A stretch of 64,000 nucleotides of DNA. Source: JBBSHJ01 sp038253135 (GTDB taxonomy: Bacteria > Actinomycetota > Actinomycetes > Mycobacteriales > QHCD01). The DNA lies in the NCBI GenBank assembly GCA_038253135.1, contig JBBSHJ010000001.1, positions 50,817 to 114,816 of the forward strand, in the 5' to 3' direction. The position numbers and the translations under genes were made by a program. Of the stretch, positions 33,712-42,922 are shown piece after piece. Each line of letters starts with the position of its first letter. Within the stretch, counting starts at the first letter, position 1. The notes beneath the pieces are model-generated. The model was not told where the DNA came from and made no database searches. It saw only the letters and a list, made by a program, of their open reading frames with translations.

Positions 33712-34715
33712 GAGGCGTCCTCGGCAACCGCCGCCGGATCCGGCAGACGATTCGCGAAGTCGGGCAGTGCGCGCAGGCAGGCGGACTCGCGGCGCTCGCC
33801 ACTGGGCCAGAGCTCGATCGGGTGGGTCGTGCAGTCGCCGAAGGACACGTCGCAGCGGGGCGCAAAGGCGCATCCGTCGATGTCCTGCCGCAGGTCGGGC
33901 GGATCGCCCGCGAGGCCGGCCGGCGCGAGCCGCGACCCCGGATCGCCGATACGGGGAAACGCCTGCGCCAGCGCCCTCGTGTAGGGGTGCAGCGGCCTAC
34001 GGATCATGTCCCGGGACGGCCCCGTCTCGATGATTCGCCCGGCGTACATGATCGCCATCCGATCGCACGTCTCGGCAAGCACGGACAGGTCATGGCTGAT
34101 CATGATCATGCCGATCTGCGTGTCGCGGACGAGATCGGTCAGCAGGTTGAGGATCTGCGCCTGCACGATGACGTCCAGCGCGGTGGTCGGCTCGTCGGCG
34201 ATGACCAGGTTCGGCCGGCACGCCAGGGCCATCGCGATCATGACGCGCTGGCGTTGCCCGCCGGAGAGCTCGTGCGGATAGCTTCCCGCACGCCCTTCGG
34301 ACACTCCCACCGCGTCCAGCAGTTCGGCGGTCCGGATCCGCGCGGCGCGCTCCCCCACCCTTTCGTGCAGCAGGATCGGCTCGCGGATCTGCTGTCCGAT
34401 GGTGCGCACCGGATTGAGCGCACTCATGGCCCCTTGGAAGACTATCGATGCTCCCGCCCAGCGCACGGCGCGGACCATCTCCCAGTTGACGTCGAGCAGG
34501 CTCTCGCCGCGGAACCGCACCGTGCCGGTCATTGTTGCCGATGCCGGCAGCAACCGCAGCAGGCTGAGAGCGACCGTGGATTTGCCCGATCCGGACTCGC
34601 CAGCAAAGGCCAGCGTGCCACCGGCGCCGATCTGGAAACTGATGCCGCGGACGGCACGCACCGAGTCCCGACCGGTCCGGTAGCTGACGGAGAGGTCCTC
34701 GACCTCGAGCAGCAT
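33708..34715 (-). CDS. peptide/nickel-type ABC transporter ATP-binding protein (DppD/OppD-like)
   Basis: The 335-residue partner ATPase has GESGSGKST, LSGGQ, LVIADEPTTALD and MISHDLSVLAE, and ends with the oligo/dipeptide C-terminal region GCAFAPRCDVSFGDC. The two ATPases form the heterodimer of Dpp/Opp-type importers. ATG 34715 shares a base with the stop of the permease gene, and its own stop overlaps the next ATPase, so expression is tightly coupled. Confidence 0.93.
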   Translation of the reverse strand: MLLEVEDLSVSYRTGRDSVRAVRGISFQIGAGGTLAFAGESGSGKSTVALSLLRLLPASATMTGTVRFRGESLLDVNWEMVRAVRWAGASIVFQGAMSALNPVRTIGQQIREPILLHERVGERAARIRTAELLDAVGVSEGRAGSYPHELSGGQRQRVMIAMALACRPNLVIADEPTTALDVIVQAQILNLLTDLVRDTQIGMIMISHDLSVLAETCDRMAIMYAGRIIETGPSRDMIRRPLHPYTRALAQAFPRIGDPGSRLAPAGLAGDPPDLRQDIDGCAFAPRCDVSFGDCTTHPIELWPSGERRESACLRALPDFANRLPDPAAVAEDAS

Positions 34716-35617
34716 CAGGATTTCCGGGCCATGCGTGGGTTGAGAATCGTCTCGACCGCGCGACCGGTCAGGGTGAATCCGAGCACGACGATGACGATCG
34801 CGACGCCAGGCGGGATCAGATACCACCATGCGCCGCCGGTGACGGCGCCCTGGTTGAAGGCCTGGTTCAGCATCGATCCCCACGACACGTCGGTCGGATC
34901 GCCGAGGCCGAGGAAGGTCAGCGTCGTCTCGGACAGGATGGCACCGGCCACGGTGAGCGTGCTGGACACCAGGATGAGCGGCATCACGTTCGGCAGCACC
35001 TGGCGGAGCATGATCTGGATGTTTCTGGCACCGAGGGCGCGGGCCCGCTCGACGAAGGGCCGGGCCTCGACCGCAAGGGTCTGCGCGCGCACCAACCGTG
35101 CGGTGCCGGTCCACGACGTTACGGCGATCGCGATGGTGATCGACGTCGCACCCTGCCCGAGCACGGCGGCCAGCGAGATGGCCAGGGGCAGACCGGGCAG
35201 GGCGATGAACCAGTCGGTGAGGTGCATCAGGCCCCGGCCGATCAGGCCGCCGTAATGGCCGGCGACCATGCCGATCGTCGCGCCGACGACCATCGTCAGC
35301 ACGGTGGCCACGACACCGATCGCCAGCGACGTACGCGATCCCCAGATGACCAGCAACAAGACCGAGCGGCCCGGCTGGTCCGTGCCGAGCGGATAGTGCG
35401 CGCTCGGTGCAGCCAGTGTCGGCCCGTTGACCTTCGTGACGTCGAGGTCGTTGGCGCCGATGAAGAGGGGAGCCGACAGCGCCAGCCCGACGAACGCGAT
35501 GAGAACCACCAGCCCGGCGATCCCGGTCGGCATCCGCAGGTAGGCGCGCACGAATCGCCGCAGTCCCTCGGTCCGCGGCGGGGCCGCGGGTCGGATGGTC
35601 ACGGTCAACGTGCTCAC
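34715..35617 (-). CDS. peptide/nickel-type ABC transporter permease (DppC-like)
   Basis: The 300-residue protein has an N-terminal helix (IAGLVVLIAFVGLALSAPLF), a short outer region mentioning the DppC-type PLGTDQPGRSVL motif, five further membrane helices, and the ATPase-contact EAA-like loop ARALGARNIQIMLRQVLPNV. It pairs with the DppB-like permease, whose stop overlaps its start by four bases. Confidence 0.92.
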   Translation of the reverse strand: MSTLTVTIRPAAPPRTEGLRRFVRAYLRMPTGIAGLVVLIAFVGLALSAPLFIGANDLDVTKVNGPTLAAPSAHYPLGTDQPGRSVLLLVIWGSRTSLAIGVVATVLTMVVGATIGMVAGHYGGLIGRGLMHLTDWFIALPGLPLAISLAAVLGQGATSITIAIAVTSWTGTARLVRAQTLAVEARPFVERARALGARNIQIMLRQVLPNVMPLILVSSTLTVAGAILSETTLTFLGLGDPTDVSWGSMLNQAFNQGAVTGGAWWYLIPPGVAIVIVVLGFTLTGRAVETILNPRMARKS

Positions 35618-36675
35618 GTCGCCCGCACCCGCGGGTCGAGGAACCGGTAAAGGAGGTCAGCCAGCAGGTTCATCACGATGATGGACGCGCTGAAGATGAT
35701 GAAGGTCCCTTCGAGGAGTTGCAGGTCGGGAATGCGCAGTGCGTTGTAGGTCAGGTATCCCAGGCCCGGCCAGGAATAGACCGTCTCGACGGTGATCGCG
35801 CCGCCGACCAGACCGCCGATCTGCAGAAAGATGATCGTCACGGTGGGCAGCAACGCGTTGGGCACGGCGTGCTTGCGGCGTACGTCGTCATCGCGGAGTC
35901 CCTTGGCGCGCGCGGTCAGCAGGTACGGCGAGCCGAGCTCATCGATGATGGACGAGCGCATGATAGTGACGTATTGCGCGAAGACGACCAGCACCAGGGT
36001 GAGGCAGGGCAGGACGAGGTGACGGGCCACGTCGACGACGTGCCCGGCCGCGCCGCCCCCGAAGTCGGGTGACGACATCCCGCCGGCGGGAAAGATCGAC
36101 GGAATGGGTCCGAAGCCCACGCTGAAGACGACCAGGAGGATCAGGCCCAGCCAGAACGTCGGCACCGACCACAGTGTCAGCGACACACCGGAGGACAGCC
36201 GATCGAGCAGGCTGCCGTGACGCCAGCCGCTGCGGATCCCGAGCCACAGGCCGATCACGATGGAGATCACGGTCGAGCTGCCGGTGAGCAGCAGCGTCGG
36301 CCAGATCCGACTCCCGATCAACGACGACACGGTTGCGTGGTACTGGTAGGAATAGCCCAGGTCACCCGTCAGCGTGCGATGCACGAATTCGAAAAACCGC
36401 TGCCACACCGGTTTCCCGATGCCGAGCTGCTTCTTCAGCTCGGCGATCTGGGCGGCGCTGGTCGGGCGGCCGCGCGTCAAGGCCGAGACCGGATCGGACG
36501 GCATGATCGAGAAGATCGTGAAGCCGATGATCAGTGTGAAGAGGAAGCTGACGGCCGCGCTGACGATCTTGCCGATCAGGTAGGTGCCGAAGTCCGATCG
36601 TTCCTCCCGGCCCCGGCGGTCGGACGAGGTGACTTCCCCGGCTGCCTCGACCGTTACCGGATCGACCGCCGACAC
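35614..36675 (-). CDS. peptide/nickel-type ABC transporter permease (DppB-like)
   Basis: The 353-residue permease has the DppB/OppB layout. A first helix (AAVSFLFTLIIGFTIFSIMP) and a long outer loop with LGIGKPVWQRFFEFVHRTLT and GDLGYSYQ are followed by five helices and the EAA-like loop TARAKGLRDDDVRRKHAVPN. It has a 30-residue hydrophilic N-terminus before the first helix. The GTG start at 36675 lies three bases after the binding-protein stop. Confidence 0.92.
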   Translation of the reverse strand: MSAVDPVTVEAAGEVTSSDRRGREERSDFGTYLIGKIVSAAVSFLFTLIIGFTIFSIMPSDPVSALTRGRPTSAAQIAELKKQLGIGKPVWQRFFEFVHRTLTGDLGYSYQYHATVSSLIGSRIWPTLLLTGSSTVISIVIGLWLGIRSGWRHGSLLDRLSSGVSLTLWSVPTFWLGLILLVVFSVGFGPIPSIFPAGGMSSPDFGGGAAGHVVDVARHLVLPCLTLVLVVFAQYVTIMRSSIIDELGSPYLLTARAKGLRDDDVRRKHAVPNALLPTVTIIFLQIGGLVGGAITVETVYSWPGLGYLTYNALRIPDLQLLEGTFIIFSASIIVMNLLADLLYRFLDPRVRAT

Positions 36676-36678
36676 CGC

Positions 36679-38511
36679 CTACTCCCGCTCGGCCGCCGTA
36701 GAGCGCCGGCGGAGCGCGACGAGACCGGCCGCGGCACCGATGACCACGACGGCGACCGGCACGCCGATGTAGAGCCCGAGGTTGCTCGAGCTCTTGTGCT
36801 TGATCGGCGTGGCCAGCGACCAGTTGACGACGTGATTCTGCAACGGGTAGACGCCCTGGGCATCGGCCGCCCCGGTCAGGTAGTCCTTGACGTCGTTCTT
36901 GCGCAATCCCGAGAGTTGATTCTTGTAGTACAGCGTGACGTCGATGTTGGCGTTGTAGAGAATCGACTGCATCTGGCCGATGTACTTCGCCCGCTCCGAC
37001 TGGTTGGCCGTGGCCAGCTGCTTCTTGTAGAGCGCGTCGTACTTGGGGTTGCAGTAGAACGCGTCGGTGTATCCGGGGGTCGACGTGTCGGGTGGCAGCG
37101 CGCCGCAAGTCTGGATCGAGAGCAGGTAGGTCGGGTCGGAGCCGGTGCTCCAACCATCCATGAGCATGTCCCAGTCGCCCTTGACGAGGTTCTTGTTGAG
37201 CACGTCGAAGCTCATCGGCTCGATCTTGATCTTCAGTCCGATGGCCTGCAGCCACGGCTTGACATACTGAGCGATCTGCTGGTCCTGGTCGTCGTCGGAG
37301 TGGATGCCGAGGCGGAGCGAGATCTCCTTGCCCGTCTTCGGGTCGATCCGGACACCCTTGCCGTCCTTCTTGTAACCGGCCTGGTCGAGGATCTTGTTCG
37401 CCCTCGCCGGGTCGTAACCGATCTTCTGGCCCGCCGTCGGCTGCCAGGCCCATTGCTTGAACGAGGCCGGCACGTAGCCCGCGCCAACAATGCCCAGGCC
37501 GTCGAGGATCTTCGTGACGAGTTGGGGTCTATTGATCGACCAGGCGATGGCGCTGCGGAGCCGCTGATCGGCCAGCGCCGGGTTGGCGGTGCCGAATTTC
37601 TTGCCCGCCTTTGTCCGGGCGCCCGGGTTGACCTCGATCCCGGTCCATCCGACCGGTGCGGTCTGGTAGACCGCGAGATCCTTGTTCTTGCCGAGCTGCT
37701 TGAACTGGGCGGGCGTCATCCCGGTCAGCTGGTCGACCTGACCGCTCCGCAGGGCGGATACCGCAGCGTCCGTGCTCTTGTAATAGTAGGAGATCAGCTT
37801 GTCGAATTTCGGTTGACTGACCACGAAGTCCGTGCCGAAATCCTTGTTGCGCGAAAGCGTCGCGTACTGGTCGGTCTTGAATCCGGTCAGGATCCACGGG
37901 CCGTAGCCGACGACGGGGGTCTCAGTGTTGAGCTCCTTCCCGATGTTCTTGACCCGCGATTGCCAGATGTGTTGCGGGACGATCGGGATCGAGAGGTAAA
38001 GCATGTTGGCCTGCGGCGACTTGGTCTTGATCACGATCGTCGAGGCATTCGGCGCCGTCACTGTGGCGAAGTTCTCCACGATCGACCCGTTGGCCGAGGC
38101 GGCCGCCTTGTTCTTCATGATCAGGTTGTAGGTCCAAACGATGTCCTGGACGGTGATCGGCTTGCCGTCGGACCACTTCAGCCCAGTCCGGATGGTGAAG
38201 GTCCACGTCTTCGCGTCCGCCGAGTGCTCGACCTTGCTGGCCAGGTAGGGCTGCGGGATGTTGTCCTTGTCGTTGACGGTCAGCGCTGGGTAGATGACGC
38301 CGATGATGTTCAGCTCGCCGTCGTAATAGGACGTGAAGGGGTTGAAGGTCGTGAGCTCGGTGTCCGAAACCACCCCGAGGGTCGAGCCGGATGCCGCGGT
38401 CGCGGGCGGGGCCGCACCGCTGAAGAGGGCGGTGAGCGCGACGATCGCGAGGGCAAGCACGCTGGCCGCGAGGCGACGTCGTACCCGAGAAGCCGATCGC
38501 AGGTCTGTCAT
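36679..38511 (-). CDS. family-5 extracellular solute-binding protein with C-terminal membrane anchor
   Basis: The 610-residue protein has a signal peptide (VLALAIVALTALFSGAAPPA), the family-5 substrate-binding fold (YPALTVNDKDNIPQPYLASK, WTFTIRTGLKWSDGKPIT, YGPWILTGFK, RSAIAWSINRPQLV) and a C-terminal helix (LGLYIGVPVAVVVIGAAAGL) followed by ALRRR. There is no lipobox Cys, so tethering by the C-terminal helix appears to replace the lipoprotein anchor that is usual in Gram-positives. It captures a peptide, oligosaccharide or metal complex for the importer. The divergent RpiR-type regulator hints at a sugar-containing ligand such as a muropeptide or aminosugar. Confidence 0.92.
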   Translation of the reverse strand: MTDLRSASRVRRRLAASVLALAIVALTALFSGAAPPATAASGSTLGVVSDTELTTFNPFTSYYDGELNIIGVIYPALTVNDKDNIPQPYLASKVEHSADAKTWTFTIRTGLKWSDGKPITVQDIVWTYNLIMKNKAAASANGSIVENFATVTAPNASTIVIKTKSPQANMLYLSIPIVPQHIWQSRVKNIGKELNTETPVVGYGPWILTGFKTDQYATLSRNKDFGTDFVVSQPKFDKLISYYYKSTDAAVSALRSGQVDQLTGMTPAQFKQLGKNKDLAVYQTAPVGWTGIEVNPGARTKAGKKFGTANPALADQRLRSAIAWSINRPQLVTKILDGLGIVGAGYVPASFKQWAWQPTAGQKIGYDPARANKILDQAGYKKDGKGVRIDPKTGKEISLRLGIHSDDDQDQQIAQYVKPWLQAIGLKIKIEPMSFDVLNKNLVKGDWDMLMDGWSTGSDPTYLLSIQTCGALPPDTSTPGYTDAFYCNPKYDALYKKQLATANQSERAKYIGQMQSILYNANIDVTLYYKNQLSGLRKNDVKDYLTGAADAQGVYPLQNHVVNWSLATPIKHKSSSNLGLYIGVPVAVVVIGAAAGLVALRRRSTAAERE

Positions 38512-38630
38512 CTGAGCCCCATCCTCATCGGTACCGTGCCGCCGGGAGTCCCCTGACCCGCGCCCGGCCGAGGACCGCACTTTCCCCTGAGCGGCGCCGG
38601 CGGCGCTAGCATGCGCGGAGTACAGCACGG

Positions 38631-38662
38631 TTCAGAAACGGCGGTCAAGACGCCGGGCTGAA
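38631..38662. promoter_or_regulatory. candidate operator between the ABC operon and the RpiR regulator
   Basis: An inverted repeat with two paired blocks, TTCAG-(4)-GGCG and CGCC-(3)-CTGAA, lies midway between the divergent genes. It has the length and symmetry expected for an RpiR dimer site. The inner and outer arms are offset by one base, so it is not perfect. Confidence 0.35.
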
Positions 38663-38735
38663 CGAAATCATCCCGTAACGTCGGCCGGTCGCGACTCGTC
38701 CCAGTCGTCCTCATGTCCTGGCCAGGGAGGACCTG

Positions 38736-39665
38736 ATGGACAGGTCAACGGACTCGCCCGGTGGCGGGGTAGCGAGACCGCCGGCGACCGGCGTGGCCGA
38801 GCATGTCCGGCATCGGCTGCAGGACATGTCGCCCGCCGAGCGTCGGGTGGCCCGAGCGTTGCTGGCCGGTCCGCCCACGATCGGGCTCGAGTCGTCGGCG
38901 CGGCTGGCCGAGCACGCCGGAGTCAGCGGTCCCACGGTGAGCCGGTTCGTGGCCCGCCTGGGTTTCGACAACTATGCAGCGTTCCAGCGGGCCCTGCACG
39001 ATGACATCACCGCCCAGGTCCTGTCGCCGGTCGAGGTCTACCGCCGTCACCGGGCGGAGGATCGGGCCGCCGGTTCGAGCGTGTCCTTGCCCGAGGCGGG
39101 GGCCGAGCTGGGACGGGCCGTCGCCGCGAGCCTGAGCCGAGTCGACGCAGCCGACTTCGCCCGCGCGGTCGAGCTGCTCAGCGACAGCCGCCGCCAGGTG
39201 CTGGCCGCCGGCGGCTGGTTCAGCCACCTGCTGGCCGGTTACCTGAGCGCCCTGCTGCGGGAGATCCGGCCGCGGGTGCGCGCGGTGCCGCCGGTGGCGA
39301 GTGAGCGCGCATCGGCGATCGCGGACGTCGGGAAGCGGGACATCGTCGTGGTCTTCGACTTCCGCCGGTACGAGCAGGACACCTTCGACTTCGCCACGGC
39401 CGCTCGTGCCCGCGGGGCGCGGATCGTCCTTTTCACCGATCCCTGGCTCTCACCGGTCGCCGAGATCGCCGAGGCGGTCCTGCCGGCGCAGGTCATCGGA
39501 CCGACGCCGTTCGAGAGCCTCACCCCGACCGTGGCATTGCTCGAGGTGCTGGTCACGGCTGCGTCCGAGACGCTCGGCCCGTCAGCGAATCGCCGCTTCG
39601 CGCAATTCGGCACAATCACCGATCATTGGATGCGGCCGTGGGTCGGCGGGCCGGCACGGGGCTAG
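38736..39665 (+). CDS. MurR/RpiR-family transcriptional regulator
   Basis: The 309-residue protein has an N-terminal RpiR helix-turn-helix (MSPAERRVARALLAG, then SARLAEHAGVSGPTVSRFVA with RLGFDNYAAFQRAL) and a C-terminal SIS domain (QVLAAGGWFSHLLAGYLSAL, DIVVVFDFRRYEQDT) that binds phosphosugars. GGGAGGA lies five bases before ATG 38736. Divergent placement makes the ABC importer its likely target. SIS ligands of this family are often MurNAc-6-P or related aminosugar phosphates. Confidence 0.92.
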   Translation: MDRSTDSPGGGVARPPATGVAEHVRHRLQDMSPAERRVARALLAGPPTIGLESSARLAEHAGVSGPTVSRFVARLGFDNYAAFQRALHDDITAQVLSPVEVYRRHRAEDRAAGSSVSLPEAGAELGRAVAASLSRVDAADFARAVELLSDSRRQVLAAGGWFSHLLAGYLSALLREIRPRVRAVPPVASERASAIADVGKRDIVVVFDFRRYEQDTFDFATAARARGARIVLFTDPWLSPVAEIAEAVLPAQVIGPTPFESLTPTVALLEVLVTAASETLGPSANRRFAQFGTITDHWMRPWVGGPARG

Positions 39666-39830
39666 CCACGCAGCGATGCGCACCAACAACCGGGCGGGCA
39701 TTTCCCGGGGGCCGCCGAGCTCGGCGCGGCGGACGCGGCGCAGGCGGATGGCGAGGCGTTCGCGTTCCGCGCGACCGAGCCGCTCCTCCCACTCGGATCT
39801 CATCGTCTCGGCTACAGCACTTCTCATCAT
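39582..39830 (-). CDS. 82-residue basic helical protein coupled to an MFS gene
   Basis: ATG 39830 overlaps the stop of the MFS transporter gene (ATGA), which argues strongly for translation. The product (MMRSAVAETMRSEWEERLGR, then AERERLAIRLRRVRRAELGG) is rich in Arg and Glu and is predicted helical in its first half. I recognise no family. Its 3' end overlaps the end of the convergent RpiR gene by 84 bases, so the last 27 residues (ending ELREAAIR) are antisense to that gene. Confidence 0.5.
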   Translation of the reverse strand: MMRSAVAETMRSEWEERLGRAERERLAIRLRRVRRAELGGPREMPARLLVRIAAWLAPCRPADPRPHPMIGDCAELREAAIR

Positions 39831-41074
39831 TTCGATTCCTTTGTCGCCGTTTTCGTGGGATGACACCGACCGTCGTGGTCGGGTGCGGCCAGAACGCAGA
39901 CCGGCAGCACGGCCAGCGCGACCGCACTGGCCGCGAGGACGGCGTACCCGCCGTGCGCGAGGATTGCCCCGCCGACCGCGCCGGCGATCGCGGCGACTCC
40001 CCACACGCCCGCATCGACCGCTCCTTCGAGGCTCGTGCGGTCGGCTGTTTCGGTCTGCTCGGCGAGCCGGGCGCTCCCGGCGACGAAGGCGAGGTTCCAG
40101 CCGAAGCCGAGCAGGAAGAGCAGCCCACCAAGGGTGAGCCGCCCGAGCGACGCCGCCATCATCAGCGGGGCCGTGGCGACGGCCATCGTGATCAGACCGG
40201 CCAGCATCACCGGGTAGGAGCGGCCGTTGTCGACGAGCCGACCGGTCAGCGGTGACAGCGCGAACATTCCCAGCGTATGCGCGGACACGACCATCCCGAC
40301 GACGCCCAGCCCGGACCCGGTCATATTCATGTCGATGGGGACGGTCGTCATCACCGCGACCATCACCACCTGCGCGGTCGCCATGACCGCCAGTGGCCGA
40401 CGGGCGGCTCGGGCCGAGAGCAGGTCGCGGAACGGCGTCGCGCCGGCGGGCGCGGTACGACGGGTTACCGCGGGATCCGCGGAGGCGCGGGCGACGGCGG
40501 CGACCGCTCCGGCACACGCGGGCGCGGCGACGAGGAACGATCCGCTCGCCGCGACCAGGCCGAGACGCGAGGCGGCCGAGCCGGTGGGGCCGATCAGCAG
40601 GGGTCCCGCGACGGCGCCGAAGGCGCCGGCCCACACCACCATCCCGATCACCCGGCCGCGGCGCGCCCGCGGGAAACCGTCGGCGGCGACGTACCGCGAG
40701 AGCTGAGCGGCCGCGTTGCCAAACCCCAGCAGCAGCATCGCCAGGACGAGGGCCGCAATGTCGCCGCGGGCGGTCGCAACCGAGCCCAGCACCGCACCGG
40801 CGACCGCGGCCGTGTAGCCGAGCACGAGACCGGCGCGATACCCGCGGCGGGCCATCAACCGGCTCAGTCCGCCGGCCCCGATCCCGGTGCCGACGATCCC
40901 CGCGGTGGCCGGGATCCCACCCCAGCTCAGGCCCCAGCGATGCGCCGCGGCGATGCCGCCGGCCGCGCTGGTGGTCGCCATCGCGGCGTTCATCAGCGCC
41001 GAGCCGGCGAAGAGCGGGGTCACCCGCCGGTCCCGCACGATAGGTGCGGCGTGGGCCGAGACGGCGTAGCTCAT
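39827..41074 (-). CDS. MFS transporter
   Basis: The 415-residue protein has about twelve hydrophobic segments. SRLMARRGYRAGLVLGYTAA is in the position of the MFS loop 2-3 motif, and GLLFLLGFGWNLAFVAGSAR lies in the second half. The central loop (ADPAVTRRTAPAGATPFRDL) separates two six-helix halves. ATG 41074 is used. It diverges from an Lrp/AsnC regulator 105 bp away, which suggests regulated export of an amino acid or metabolite. Confidence 0.87.
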   Translation of the reverse strand: MSYAVSAHAAPIVRDRRVTPLFAGSALMNAAMATTSAAGGIAAAHRWGLSWGGIPATAGIVGTGIGAGGLSRLMARRGYRAGLVLGYTAAVAGAVLGSVATARGDIAALVLAMLLLGFGNAAAQLSRYVAADGFPRARRGRVIGMVVWAGAFGAVAGPLLIGPTGSAASRLGLVAASGSFLVAAPACAGAVAAVARASADPAVTRRTAPAGATPFRDLLSARAARRPLAVMATAQVVMVAVMTTVPIDMNMTGSGLGVVGMVVSAHTLGMFALSPLTGRLVDNGRSYPVMLAGLITMAVATAPLMMAASLGRLTLGGLLFLLGFGWNLAFVAGSARLAEQTETADRTSLEGAVDAGVWGVAAIAGAVGGAILAHGGYAVLAASAVALAVLPVCVLAAPDHDGRCHPTKTATKESK

Positions 41075-41179
41075 GCCAACAACGCTAGAGAGCCTGTGCG
41101 GCCATCAACACCGCCTGTGCCTATCACTTTGCCGCTCTGACCTGTTGAATGAAAGACATATCGCTGTCATGGTTAATCC

Positions 41180-41692
41180 ATGAGCAGAGACCTCGATCAG
41201 ACCGATTGGCGGATCCTCGCCGAGCTCCAGCGCGACGGCCGGCTGTCCTACAAGCAGTTGAGCCGCCTGGTCAACCTATCCGCACCCGCCGTCGCCGACC
41301 GGGTCCGGCGACTCGAGGAGACCGGAGTGATCGCCGGTTACCAAGCGCGCGTCGACCCCGCCCGCGCCGGCTCGCCGCTCGTCGCCTTCGTGCAGCTGCG
41401 ATGCTCGGTCGGTCGATGCCTGCTGAAGACGACCGCGGCCGAGGACTACCCCGAGGTGGTCGAGGTGCACAAGCTCGGCGGGCGGTCGTGCTCCATGCTC
41501 AAGGTGCGCGCGACGAGCATGGCGCACCTCGAGGAGCTGTTCGAGCGGCTGGGAACGCACGGCGAGATGGATTCGCACCTGGTGCTCTCGACGCAGTACG
41601 ACGGCCGCCCGGTGCAACCGCCGCCGGCGCAGGAGCAGTCGGCGACTCCGAGCCCGGGGTGGAGCGGCGCGCACCGCGGCGCCGAGGGCTGA
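41180..41692 (+). CDS. Lrp/AsnC-family transcriptional regulator
   Basis: The 170-residue regulator has the AsnC helix-turn-helix (LDQTDWRILAELQRDGRLSY, LSRLVNLSAPAVADRVRRLE, ETGVIAGYQARVDPARAG) and the RAM ligand-binding domain (VAFVQLRCS to GEMDSHLVLSTQY). The last 25 residues are a loose Pro/Gly tail. It diverges from the MFS transporter and most likely controls it in response to an amino acid. ATG 41180 follows the AT-rich, partly palindromic ATGGTTAATCCAT, which may be an operator. Confidence 0.9.
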   Translation: MSRDLDQTDWRILAELQRDGRLSYKQLSRLVNLSAPAVADRVRRLEETGVIAGYQARVDPARAGSPLVAFVQLRCSVGRCLLKTTAAEDYPEVVEVHKLGGRSCSMLKVRATSMAHLEELFERLGTHGEMDSHLVLSTQYDGRPVQPPPAQEQSATPSPGWSGAHRGAEG

Positions 41693-41709
41693 TCCACCCG
41701 CGTCCTGGA

Positions 41710-42903
41710 TCAGCGCACGATCGTCCCGCGGACCTCGCCGATCGCGAGCCGCCCGTGCCAGCCGGGGACGGTGGCGCTCAGCACGACCTCGTCACCGTCG
41801 GCCAGGAAGCTGCGGGCCGTCCCGTCGGCCAGCGCTATCGGCTCGGTGCCGCCCCACGTCAGCTCCAGCAGCGAGCCGCATTGCGCCCGCTCCGTCCCGC
41901 TGATCGCGCCGGACCCGTAGAGGTCACCGGACCGCACCGGCGCGCCGTTGACCGTGAGGTGCGCGAGCATCTGCGCCGCAGACCAGTAGGTGCCGGCGAA
42001 CGGCGGCTGGGAGATCAGCTGCCCGTTGAGCGCCACCTCGAGCGAAAGATCGAGCCCGTACGCCGCCCCGGCCTCGTCGAGGTAGGCCGCGGGTGCCGGA
42101 TCCTGGCGAGGCGTCGGCACCCGGGCCGCGGACAATGCCTCCAGGGGCGTGATCCACGCCGAGATCGAGGTGGCGAAGGACTTGCCGAGAAACGGTCCGA
42201 GCGGGACGTATTCATAGGATTGGATGTCGCGGGCCGACCAGTCGTTGAGCAGGACGACACCGAAGACGTGGTCGTCGAAATCGTGTGGCGCGAGAGGTCG
42301 GCCGGGAGCCGACCCCGCGCCGACGACGAAGCCGACCTCGGCCTCGAGATCGAGTTGCCGGCTGGGCCCGAATCCCACGTCGCTGCCATTGGCCCGCAGC
42401 CCGGCAGGACGGCGTACCTCCGTGCCCGAGACGACGACCGTGCCGGAGCGGCCGTGATAACCGACCGGAAGCCGCTTCCAGTTGGGCCGCAGCGGCGGCC
42501 GGCCCGGCCGGAGGATCAGCCCGCAGTTGGTCGCATGCCGCTCGGAGGCGTAGAAGTCCACATAATCGCCGATCCGGAACGGCAGCGAATAGGTGAGTGC
42601 GTCGACCGGGCACAGCGAGGCTTCGACCGGAGCGCGGTACGTCTCGTCGGTGAGCCAGCTGATGATGCGGCCGCGCACGTCGTGCCAGGTCGGGCGCCCG
42701 GCGGCGAGAAATGCGCGCAGCCCAGCGGCAAAGAGGTCGGCGTACTGCGGCGCGAGGGCCCGCGTCGCGGCGGCAAGATCGACGGCGTGATCGCCGATGC
42801 GCACGACCGGTCGGCGGCGGCCGTCAGCGTCGACCGCCACCGCGTAGGGCAGGTTATCCACACCGTAGGGATCGTCGTCGGCTATCCCCAGCCAGGTCGT
42901 CAT
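41710..42903 (-). CDS. fahA: fumarylacetoacetase
   Basis: The 397-residue enzyme cleaves fumarylacetoacetate to fumarate and acetoacetate, the last step of tyrosine breakdown. An N-terminal SH3-like domain (YGVDNLPYAVAVDADGRRR) precedes the FAH barrel with YVDFYASERHATN, LPVGYHGRSGTVVVSG, the metal-binding LDLEAEVGFV and VLLNDWSARDIQSYEYVPLG. It is the third gene of the minus-strand hppD-hmgA-fahA set, starting about 20 bases after hmgA. Confidence 0.95.
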   Translation of the reverse strand: MTTWLGIADDDPYGVDNLPYAVAVDADGRRRPVVRIGDHAVDLAAATRALAPQYADLFAAGLRAFLAAGRPTWHDVRGRIISWLTDETYRAPVEASLCPVDALTYSLPFRIGDYVDFYASERHATNCGLILRPGRPPLRPNWKRLPVGYHGRSGTVVVSGTEVRRPAGLRANGSDVGFGPSRQLDLEAEVGFVVGAGSAPGRPLAPHDFDDHVFGVVLLNDWSARDIQSYEYVPLGPFLGKSFATSISAWITPLEALSAARVPTPRQDPAPAAYLDEAGAAYGLDLSLEVALNGQLISQPPFAGTYWSAAQMLAHLTVNGAPVRSGDLYGSGAISGTERAQCGSLLELTWGGTEPIALADGTARSFLADGDEVVLSATVPGWHGRLAIGEVRGTIVR

Positions 42904-42922
42904 GATCGACCGCGCCTCCCGC

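Noticed and set aside
36217..38556. A 779-residue plus-strand open frame
   Set aside because: It lies antisense to the clearly recognisable binding-protein and permease genes and has the Arg/Asp/Val composition of a shadow frame.
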